Shown here piece by piece: positions 5,883 to 11,987 of a DNA stretch of 11,987 nt. This DNA comes from an uncultured Propionibacteriaceae bacterium (GTDB lineage: Bacteria; Actinomycetota; Actinomycetes; Propionibacteriales; Propionibacteriaceae). Both the position numbers and the translations under genes were made by a program. The stretch's first letter is position 1; each line of letters begins with the position of its first letter. The notes under the pieces were generated by a model that worked only from the letters and a program-made list of their open reading frames with translations, did not search any database and was not told where the DNA came from. The stretch covers positions 1-11,987 of the forward strand of contig CALKHV010000166.1 in NCBI GenBank assembly GCA_937988865.1, in the 5' to 3' direction.

Positions 5883-6619
5883 GCGGTCACGAGTTCCAGT
5901 CGCACTTCGAGCACTCCGGCGGTGTGGACATGTCCGACACGTCCACGCTGATCTCGGACACGACGTTCGACGAGTTGCGGCAACTCGCGGCTCGCTACCC
6001 GCAGCCGCGGTCGGCCCTCCTGCCGATGCTCCACCTCGTCCAGTCGGTCGATGGACGCGTCAGCCCCGCCGGCATTCAGGCCTGCGCGGACGTCCTGGGC
6101 ATCACGACCGCCCAGGTGAGCGGTGTCGCGACCTTCTACACGATGTACAAGCGGCGTCCGGCGGGCCGGCACCACGTCGGTGTCTGCACGACGGCGCTGT
6201 GCGCGGTGATGGGTGGCGACATCCTCATGGACCGTGTCGAGCAGCGCCTCGGGATTCACGAGAACGAGACCACTGCCGACGGCTTGATCAGCCTCGAGCG
6301 CCTCGAGTGCAATGCGGCCTGCGACTTCGCTCCGGTGATGATGGTCAACTGGGAATTCATGGACAACATGACCCCCGAGAAGGCCGACGACCTGATCGAC
6401 AAGCTGCTGGCCGACGACGAAGTGCAGTCCACGCGTGGAGCGCGCATCACGAGTTGGCGCGAGGCCGAACGCGTGCTCGCCGGTTTCCCGGACGGTCGGG
6501 CCGACGAGGGTCCCTCTGCGGGGGACGCGTCCCTGCTGGGGCTGCGGATCGCCAACGAGCAGGGCTGGAAGGCGCCGGCGAAACCCGCCCCGGCCGCTGG
6601 CGAAGGAGAGGCGAAGTGA
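5879..6619 (+). CDS. nuoE: NADH-quinone oxidoreductase subunit E (24 kDa subunit)
   Basis: Thioredoxin-fold subunit carrying [2Fe-2S] cluster N1a, next to the FMN of NuoF in the NADH-oxidising tip. The product has 246 residues. Cluster ligands are Cys103 and Cys108 (CTTALC) plus Cys144 and Cys148 (CNAAC). The N-terminal helical domain includes VATFYTMY (83-90). The conserved domain ends near residue 180; the remaining 65 residues include an Ala/Pro/Gly-rich tail (WKAPAKPAPAAGEGEAK), of a kind common in actinobacterial NuoE. GGGAGGTG (5864-5871), inside the last nuoD codons, is 7 nt before the ATG. An alternative ATG at codon 18 exists, but the first one is favoured by the ATGA overlap. The stop overlaps the GTG start of nuoF (GTGA). 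Confidence 0.96.
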   Translation: MSGHEFQSHFEHSGGVDMSDTSTLISDTTFDELRQLAARYPQPRSALLPMLHLVQSVDGRVSPAGIQACADVLGITTAQVSGVATFYTMYKRRPAGRHHVGVCTTALCAVMGGDILMDRVEQRLGIHENETTADGLISLERLECNAACDFAPVMMVNWEFMDNMTPEKADDLIDKLLADDEVQSTRGARITSWREAERVLAGFPDGRADEGPSAGDASLLGLRIANEQGWKAPAKPAPAAGEGEAK

Positions 6620-7935
6620 CCGATCTGCTCACCCCGGTACTGTCGGCCAACTGGGCCGACGAGCGGTCCTGGAAGCTGACCAACTACGAGCGCCGCGGTG
6701 GATACAGCGCACTGCGCACGGCGCTCTCGATGACGCCCACCGAGGTCATGACCACGGTCAAGGACTCCAACCTTCGTGGACGCGGAGGCGCCGGCTTCCC
6801 GACCGGCATGAAGTGGTCGTTCGTCCCGCAGGACAACCCGAACCCCAAGTACCTCGTGGTCAATGGGGACGAGTCCGAGCCGGGCACCTGCAAGGACATG
6901 CCGCTCATGCTGGCCAGCCCCCACACGCTGGTCGAAGGCGTGATCATCTCGTCCTACGCCATCAACGCGCACCACGCCTTCATCTACATCCGTGGCGAGG
7001 TGCTGCACGTGATCCGTCGCGTGCAGCAGGCCGTGCGTGAGGCTTACTCCGCCGGCTACATCGGCACCAACATCCTGGGCACGGGCTATGACCTCGAGGT
7101 CATCGTCCACGCCGGTGCAGGGGCCTACATCTGCGGTGAGGAGACGGCGCTGCTCGACTCTCTCGAAGGACGCCGCGGCCAACCCCGCCTGCGTCCGCCC
7201 TTCCCGGCAGTGGCCGGGCTCTATGCGTCCCCGACGGTCATCAACAACGTCGAGTCCATCGCGTCGGTGCCCTCGATCATCGCGAACGGCAAGGAGTGGT
7301 TCTCGTCGATGGGCACCGAGAAGAGCAAGGGCTTCACGCTCTACTCGCTCTCGGGGCATGTCGCGCGTCCCGGACAGTTCGAGGCGCCCATGGGCATCAC
7401 GATGCGGCAGTTGCTGGAGCTCTCAGGCGGCATTCGGGAGGGTCACCAGCTCAAGTTCTTCACCCCCGGAGGGTCGTCGACGCCGATCCTGACGCCCGAT
7501 CATCTCGACGTGCCGCTCGACTACGAGGGCATGGCCGGCGCAGGGACCATGCTCGGCACGAAGGCCCTCCAGTGCTTCGACGAGACGACGTCCGTGGTGC
7601 GCACGACGCTTCGCTGGGTCGAGTTCTACAAGCACGAGTCCTGTGGCAAGTGCACCCCCTGTCGCGAGGGCAACTGGTGGCTCGTCCAGCTGCTCAGCAA
7701 GCTTGAGGCCGGCAAGGGCGAGGAGGGCGACATCGAGAAGCTCCTCGACCTGTGCGACAACATCGGCGGCAAGAGCTTCTGCGCGCTCGCCGACGGCGCG
7801 GTGGCCTGTGTCACGAGCGCAGTGAAGCACTTCCGGAGCGAGTTCGAGCAGGGCTACCACACCCCCGCGTGGGAGTTGTTCCCCTACTCCAGGAGCGCAC
7901 TGTTCACCTCCGAGACGGCGGGAGCACACGCATGA
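6616..7935 (+). CDS. nuoF: NADH-quinone oxidoreductase subunit F (NADH- and FMN-binding, 51 kDa)
   Basis: Oxidises NADH through FMN and passes electrons to cluster N3. The product has 439 residues counted from GTG. Visible sites are the FMN/NADH glycine-rich GRGGAGFPTGMKW (55-67), NGDESEPGTCKD (83-94), GAGAYICGEETALLDSLEG (167-185), and the N3 [4Fe-4S] motif ESCGKCTPCREG (341-352) with Cys343, Cys346 and Cys349 plus distal Cys389. The start is the GTG at 6616, which overlaps the nuoE stop (GTGA) and lies 7 nt after AAGGAG (6603-6608); the frame is open upstream to 5869 but only as a shadow of nuoE. GTG is the only non-ATG start among the nuo genes seen. The stop overlaps nuoG as ATGA. Confidence 0.97.
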   Translation: MTDLLTPVLSANWADERSWKLTNYERRGGYSALRTALSMTPTEVMTTVKDSNLRGRGGAGFPTGMKWSFVPQDNPNPKYLVVNGDESEPGTCKDMPLMLASPHTLVEGVIISSYAINAHHAFIYIRGEVLHVIRRVQQAVREAYSAGYIGTNILGTGYDLEVIVHAGAGAYICGEETALLDSLEGRRGQPRLRPPFPAVAGLYASPTVINNVESIASVPSIIANGKEWFSSMGTEKSKGFTLYSLSGHVARPGQFEAPMGITMRQLLELSGGIREGHQLKFFTPGGSSTPILTPDHLDVPLDYEGMAGAGTMLGTKALQCFDETTSVVRTTLRWVEFYKHESCGKCTPCREGNWWLVQLLSKLEAGKGEEGDIEKLLDLCDNIGGKSFCALADGAVACVTSAVKHFRSEFEQGYHTPAWELFPYSRSALFTSETAGAHA

Positions 7936-10346
7936 GCGTCGAGACCACCACTGACCTGGTGACCCTCACGATCGATGGCGTCCAGGTGAGCGTCCCGAAG
8001 GGGACGCTGATCATCCGCGCGGCCGAGCGCATCGGCGTGGCGATCCCGCGCTTCTGCGACCACCCCCTGCTCGACCCGCAGGGCGCCTGCCGCCAGTGCA
8101 TGGTCGAGATCCCGGACGCCGGCAACGGACGCGGTTTCCCCAAGCCACAGGCGTCGTGCACCGTCGAAGTCGCGCAAGGGATGAAGGTCAACACGCAGCT
8201 GTCGTCCGCGGTCGCCGAGAAGGCGCAGCGGGGCATCCTCGAGCTGCTCCTGATCAACCACCCGCTCGACTGCCCCATCTGCGACAAGGGCGGCGAGTGC
8301 CCCCTGCAGAACCAGGCGATGTCGACCGGACGTGGTGAGTCCCGTTACGAGGGTGTCAAGCGCACCTTCCCGAAGCCTGTCGCCATCTCGGCGCAGATCC
8401 TGCTCGACCGTGAGCGTTGCGTCCTGTGCGCGCGCTGCACCCGGTTCTCCGAGCAGATCTCGGGCGACCCGTTCATCGCGCTGGTCGAGCGCGGCGCGCT
8501 GCAGCAGGTCGGCTTCTACGAAGATCACCCCTACGACTCGTACTTCTCGGGCAACGTGACCCAGATCTGCCCGGTCGGCGCGCTCACGAGCGCGGCCTAC
8601 CGCTTCCAGGCGCGTCCGTTCGACCTGGTCAGCACCACGACCGCGTGCGAGCACTGCGCGTCCGGGTGCGAACTCCGCACCGATCATCGGCACTACCAGG
8701 TCAAGCGTCGCCTTGCCGGCAACGCCCCCGAGGTCAACGAGGAGTGGAACTGCGACAAGGGACGCTTCGGGTTCCGTTACTCCCGCGGGGACGATCGCGT
8801 CACGACGCCCCTCGTGCGCCGCGGGGACTTGCTCGAACCCGCGTCCTGGCACGAGGCCATCGACGCAGCAGTCACCGGTCTCAAGGCGGCCGGCTCGTCC
8901 GTGGGCGTGCTGACCGGAGGGCGCCTCACGCTCGAGACGGCCTACGCCTACAGCCGCTTCGCCCGTGCCGTGCTCGGTACCAACCACATCGACTTCCGGT
9001 CGCGTCCGCACTCGGCCGAGGAAGCCGACTTCCTGGCTGCCTCCGTCGCGGGCAAGCCGCTGGACCCCTCTGTCACTTACGAGGCGATCGAGCGTGCCAG
9101 GCAGGTGCTGCTCGTCAGCTTCGAACCCGAGGACGAGTCTCCGATCGTCTTCCTCCGCCTCCGCAAGGCCGTCCGCAAGCGCAAGCTCCAGGTGGCCACG
9201 CTGGCGCCCTTCCTGAGCCGCGGTTCGGGCAAGCTGGGCGCCCGCTTGGTGCCCACTCTCCCGGGTCACGAGGTGCAGGTGCTCGACGACCTGGTCAGCG
9301 CAGACGGCGGATTCACCGTCGACGCCGACACCCTCATCCTCGTGGGGGAGCGCGCCGCAGGTTCCCAGGGCTGCCTCACCGCGGTCACGAAGCTCGCGGC
9401 GGCGACCGGTGCGAAGTTCGCCTGGGTCCCGCGTCGAGCCGGTGACGTCGGCGCGGTGGACGCCGGCTGCCTGCCGAACCTCCTGCCGGGTGGACGTCCG
9501 GTCAGCGACGCTGCCGCCCGCGTCGACGTTGCGTCGGCCTGGGGTGTCGACCACCTTCCCGCCGAGCCCGGTCTCGACGGGGACGCCATCCTCGACGCTG
9601 CTGCGTCGGGGACGCTCCAGGCGCTCGTCGTCGCTGGTGTCGAACTCGGAGACCTGCGCGATCCGCGGGGCGCCCGATCGGCACTCGAATCGGCCAGTTT
9701 CGTCGTGAGCCTCGAACAGCGCGTTTCCGATGTCACGGCTCGTGCTGATGTGGTGCTGCCGGTCGCGCTCCTGGAGGAGCAGGCCGGAACGTTCCTCAAC
9801 TGGGAGCACCGCCCGCGCCCCGTGGGTCTGGTCAACCGCCAGAACAAGGCGCCGATGACCGACATCCGCGTGCTCGCGGCCCTCGCCGACGCGATGGGTA
9901 CCGACCTCGGGTTCCGGACGCCGACCCAGGCGATGGTCTCGTTCACCGAACTCGGTGCGTGGGACGGTTCCCCCGTGGCACTGCCCGGCGTGGCAGCGTC
10001 CCACGATGCCCCGAAACCGGGTGGCCCGTTCACCCTGGCCACGTGGCGCGTGCTTCTCGACGACGCACGTGGTCTGGACAATGAGCCCGACCTGGCCAGG
10101 ACGGCCCCGGTGGCTGTGATCAAGGTGTCACCGGCCACCGCCGCAGCGCTGGGCGTGGGCGATGGTGCCATGGTGGCCGTGTCGGGTCCGGCAGGAAGCA
10201 TCGAACGTCCGCTGGCCGTGGTCGACGGCATGCTCGATAACGTCGTGTGGGTGCCGGGCAACTCCGGCGCGAAAGTCCAGGAGGCGCTGGGAGCCCTCGC
10301 GGGTGACCAGGTCAGCCTCGACGTCCGCAATGGAGGTGTCGCATGA
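7932..10346 (+). CDS. nuoG: NADH-quinone oxidoreductase subunit G (75 kDa iron-sulfur subunit)
   Basis: Conducts electrons from NuoF toward NuoI through several clusters. The product has 804 residues. The N-terminal ferredoxin domain holds [2Fe-2S] N1b (Cys42, Cys53, Cys56, Cys76). HPLDCPICDKGGEC (110-123) gives the His-Cys-Cys-Cys ligands of N5 (His110, Cys114, Cys117, Cys123). N4 uses Cys163, Cys166, Cys169 and Cys213. CEHCASGC (239-246) with Cys274 forms the off-pathway cluster N7, which mitochondrial homologues lack. The rest is a molybdopterin-oxidoreductase-like domain without evident Mo-cofactor ligands, ending in a C-terminal beta domain near 710-800. That half is long and Ala/Gly/Val-rich compared with the conserved N-terminal 280 residues, as expected for the fast-evolving part. 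GGGAG (7920-7924) lies 7 nt before the ATG, which overlaps the nuoF stop. The end overlaps nuoH (ATGA). Confidence 0.96.
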   Translation: MSVETTTDLVTLTIDGVQVSVPKGTLIIRAAERIGVAIPRFCDHPLLDPQGACRQCMVEIPDAGNGRGFPKPQASCTVEVAQGMKVNTQLSSAVAEKAQRGILELLLINHPLDCPICDKGGECPLQNQAMSTGRGESRYEGVKRTFPKPVAISAQILLDRERCVLCARCTRFSEQISGDPFIALVERGALQQVGFYEDHPYDSYFSGNVTQICPVGALTSAAYRFQARPFDLVSTTTACEHCASGCELRTDHRHYQVKRRLAGNAPEVNEEWNCDKGRFGFRYSRGDDRVTTPLVRRGDLLEPASWHEAIDAAVTGLKAAGSSVGVLTGGRLTLETAYAYSRFARAVLGTNHIDFRSRPHSAEEADFLAASVAGKPLDPSVTYEAIERARQVLLVSFEPEDESPIVFLRLRKAVRKRKLQVATLAPFLSRGSGKLGARLVPTLPGHEVQVLDDLVSADGGFTVDADTLILVGERAAGSQGCLTAVTKLAAATGAKFAWVPRRAGDVGAVDAGCLPNLLPGGRPVSDAAARVDVASAWGVDHLPAEPGLDGDAILDAAASGTLQALVVAGVELGDLRDPRGARSALESASFVVSLEQRVSDVTARADVVLPVALLEEQAGTFLNWEHRPRPVGLVNRQNKAPMTDIRVLAALADAMGTDLGFRTPTQAMVSFTELGAWDGSPVALPGVAASHDAPKPGGPFTLATWRVLLDDARGLDNEPDLARTAPVAVIKVSPATAAALGVGDGAMVAVSGPAGSIERPLAVVDGMLDNVVWVPGNSGAKVQEALGALAGDQVSLDVRNGGVA

Positions 10347-11677
10347 AGCCCTTGGAGAACCTGGTCTTCGGACCCGATCCCTGGTGGATCATGCTCATCA
10401 AGGTCGTCGGTGTCTTCGCGCTGCTGCTGATCTGGACGATCTTCAACGTCTGGTTCGAGCGTCGCATCCTCGGCTTCATGCAGAACCGCCGCGGGCCCAG
10501 CCAGAACGGGCCGATCGGCATCCTGCAGGCCGTCGGTGACGGCCTGAAGCTCGCCTTCAAGGAGTTGTTCACCCCGAAGGACGCGCACTCGTTCGTCTTC
10601 AACCTCGCCCCGCTGATCGCGGGCATGGCCGCCTTCACGTCGTGGGCCGTGATCCCGCTCGGCGGTCAGGTGAGCATGTTCGGTCACCGCACCAGCCTGC
10701 AGATCACCGACCTCCCGGTCGCAGTGCTGTTCGTGCTCGCCGTCGCGTCCATCGGTATCTACGGCATCGTGCTGGCCGGGTGGGCGTCCAACGGCACCTA
10801 CGCCCTGCTCGGTGCCATGCGCGCGAGCGCCCAGATGATCTCCTACGAGATCGCGATGGGTCTCTCACTCGTCGCTGTCTTCCTGTCGTCGGGCACGATG
10901 ACGACCTCGGGCATCGTCGAATCCCAGTCGACGACGATCAGCATCGGTGGCTTCAACACCGGCTTCCCGGGCTGGTACGCCCTGCTGCTCGCGCCGAGCT
11001 TCGTGATCTACGTGATCTCGATGTTCGGCGAGGCCAACCGGACGCCGTTCGACTTCGCCGAGTGCGAGCAGGAGCTCGTGGCCGGCTACAACATCGAGTA
11101 CACCGGCTTCCCCTACGGCGTCTACTACCTCGCGGAGTACATCAACATGGCCACCCTGTCGGCCATCTGCACGACCCTGTTCCTCGGTGGCTACCGCGCC
11201 CCCTGGCCCCTCAACCAGGTCAGTTGGCTCGAGGGCTCGACCGGCTGGATCGGTCTGGTGTGGTTCCTGCTCAAGGTGCAGTTCGTGATCTTCTGCTTCG
11301 TGTGGGCCCGCGCCGCCGTGCCCAGGTTCCGCTACGACAAGTTCATGGACCTGGGGTGGAAGTGGCTCATTCCGATCGCGCTCGTGTGGATCCTCGCCGT
11401 GGCCGTGCTCAAGACCGCCCGCAGCAACGACTGGTTCAGCAGCCCGATCTTCCTCGGGGTGATGGCCGCCCTGGTCCTCGCGCTCCTCGCGGTCTCGTTC
11501 CTCACCGGCAAGGAACCGCCGATCGAAGAGGACACCGGACCGTTCGACGCCTTCGCCGGTGGGTACCCCGTGCCCCCGATGCCCGGCCAGGAACTCCCTG
11601 AACTCGCGGGCATCGTCCGCTCGACCGCCAGCGCCGCACCCGATGCGGCAGAACCCGAGAGTGGAGCTGATTCCTGA
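10343..11677 (+). CDS. nuoH: NADH-quinone oxidoreductase subunit H (membrane subunit, ND1)
   Basis: Membrane subunit that forms most of the quinone entry channel and the start of the proton path. The product has 444 residues, with at least eight predicted transmembrane helices plus one near 366-387. ERRILGFMQNRRGPSQNGP (39-57) is the first family signature and PFDFAECEQELVAG (235-248) the second, preceded by GEANRT (229-234). GAMRASAQMISYEIAMG (157-173) is the conserved amphipathic stretch. Beyond residue 390 comes a 55-residue acidic, Pro/Ala-rich cytoplasmic tail containing GGYPVPPMP (406-414). E. coli NuoH is considerably shorter, so this tail and the extra helix are lineage-type additions seen in actinobacteria. 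GGAGGTG (10332-10338) precedes the ATG, supporting the start. The stop shares one base with nuoI (TGATG). Confidence 0.96.
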   Translation: MKPLENLVFGPDPWWIMLIKVVGVFALLLIWTIFNVWFERRILGFMQNRRGPSQNGPIGILQAVGDGLKLAFKELFTPKDAHSFVFNLAPLIAGMAAFTSWAVIPLGGQVSMFGHRTSLQITDLPVAVLFVLAVASIGIYGIVLAGWASNGTYALLGAMRASAQMISYEIAMGLSLVAVFLSSGTMTTSGIVESQSTTISIGGFNTGFPGWYALLLAPSFVIYVISMFGEANRTPFDFAECEQELVAGYNIEYTGFPYGVYYLAEYINMATLSAICTTLFLGGYRAPWPLNQVSWLEGSTGWIGLVWFLLKVQFVIFCFVWARAAVPRFRYDKFMDLGWKWLIPIALVWILAVAVLKTARSNDWFSSPIFLGVMAALVLALLAVSFLTGKEPPIEEDTGPFDAFAGGYPVPPMPGQELPELAGIVRSTASAAPDAAEPESGADS

Positions 11678-11987
11678 TGGGACTCCTCGATCCGTGGGCG
11701 GGATTCGGCATCACCTTCCGCACCATGTTCCGCAAGACCTTCACCCAGGGGTACCCCGAGAAGGGCAAGGAGAAGGTGATGGCGCCCCGTTTCCACGGAC
11801 GCCACCAGCTCAACCGCTGGCCCGACGGCCTGGAGAAGTGCGTGGGATGCGAACTTTGCGCGTGGGCCTGCCCCGCTGACGCCATCTACGTCGAAGGCGC
11901 AGACAACACGGACGCCGAGCGGTTCTCGCCCGGCGAGCGCTACGGCCGCGTCTACCAGATCAACTACCTGCGCTGCATCTTCTGCGG
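11677..11987 (+). CDS. nuoI: NADH-quinone oxidoreductase subunit I, partial (cut by window end)
   Basis: Ferredoxin-like subunit carrying clusters N6a and N6b, linking NuoG to N2 in NuoB. Only the first 103 codons plus two bases are in the window. The start ATG at 11677 overlaps the nuoH stop (TGATG); GTGGAG (11661-11666) lies 10 nt upstream. The N-terminal amphipathic segment (about residues 1-25) is the membrane-surface helix region. The first [4Fe-4S] motif is complete, CVGCELCAWACP (55-66, ligands Cys55, Cys58, Cys61 and the N6b-type Cys65). The second motif begins at Cys100 and Cys103 and is cut off. The truncation is only the window boundary; no stop or frameshift is seen. Confidence 0.95.
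   Translation, partial: MGLLDPWAGFGITFRTMFRKTFTQGYPEKGKEKVMAPRFHGRHQLNRWPDGLEKCVGCELCAWACPADAIYVEGADNTDAERFSPGERYGRVYQINYLRCIFC

Noticed and set aside
5869..6615. Fusion-like extension of NuoF through nuoE
   Set aside because: This frame is a shadow of nuoE. The GTG at 6616 has a strong ribosome binding site and overlaps the nuoE stop.
6616..7935. Asp in GEETALLDS of NuoF, where the general signature expects Glu or Asn, as a possible defect
   Set aside because: A conservative change that, as far as I recall, is usual in actinobacterial NuoF; all other catalytic and cluster residues are intact.
7884..10004. 706-codon open frame on the minus strand opposite nuoG (similar long ones at 1468-2730, 4536-5783 and 9266-10687)
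   Set aside because: Antisense shadows of strongly conserved nuo and menJ genes. The translations are Arg/His/Val/Glu-rich with no domain, as expected when GC-rich codons are read in reverse.
1..11987. Mobile elements, tRNA or rRNA genes, defence or phage genes
   Set aside because: No transposase, integrase, tRNA-like or rRNA-like sequence was seen. Base composition and gene packing look uniform, with no sign of recent insertion.

Overview
This is high-GC DNA (roughly two-thirds G+C by eye) from an actinobacterium. Three things point there: NuoC, NuoD, NuoE and NuoH carry the terminal extensions usual in actinobacterial complex I, almost every gene junction is an ATGA/GTGA/TGATG overlap, and complex I genes sit next to menaquinone genes. 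A member of the Propionibacteriales is plausible, but that is a guess from gene order; the sequence alone does not settle genus or species.

Layout. Positions 1-145 hold no gene. They carry an imperfect 54-bp tandem repeat that runs off the left edge, followed by small hairpins at the 3' end of the first gene. A minus-strand isochorismate synthase gene (menF, 146-1399) follows, with a probable leaderless GTG start. A 113-bp divergent promoter region (1400-1512) separates it from a plus-strand geranylgeranyl-reductase-family flavoprotein, probably menaquinone reductase menJ (1513-2820). From there to the right edge runs one tightly packed plus-strand operon: a possible 33-codon small ORF (2817-2918), nuoA, nuoB, nuoC, nuoD, nuoE, nuoF, nuoG, nuoH, and the first 103 codons of nuoI, which is cut by the window end. 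nuoJ-nuoN are expected beyond the edge.

How the genes work together. MenF commits chorismate to menaquinone synthesis. MenJ probably saturates one isoprene unit of the finished menaquinone. The nuo operon encodes proton-pumping NADH:menaquinone oxidoreductase, which uses that quinone as its electron acceptor. NuoE, NuoF and NuoG form the NADH-dehydrogenase module, NuoB, NuoC, NuoD and NuoI the quinone-reducing connecting module, and NuoA and NuoH the start of the membrane arm. All visible cofactor ligands are intact: FMN/NADH site, N1a, N1b, N2, N3, N4, N5, N7 and the first ferredoxin motif of NuoI. All complete nuo genes look functional.

I found no clearly new enzymatic system. The features that known families do not explain are the 54-bp repeat with conserved inverted arms, the small ORF fitted between menJ and nuoA by stop/start overlap at both ends, a 12-bp motif repeated three times at that junction, and a strong excess of the hexamer GGACGC/GCGTCC across the window.
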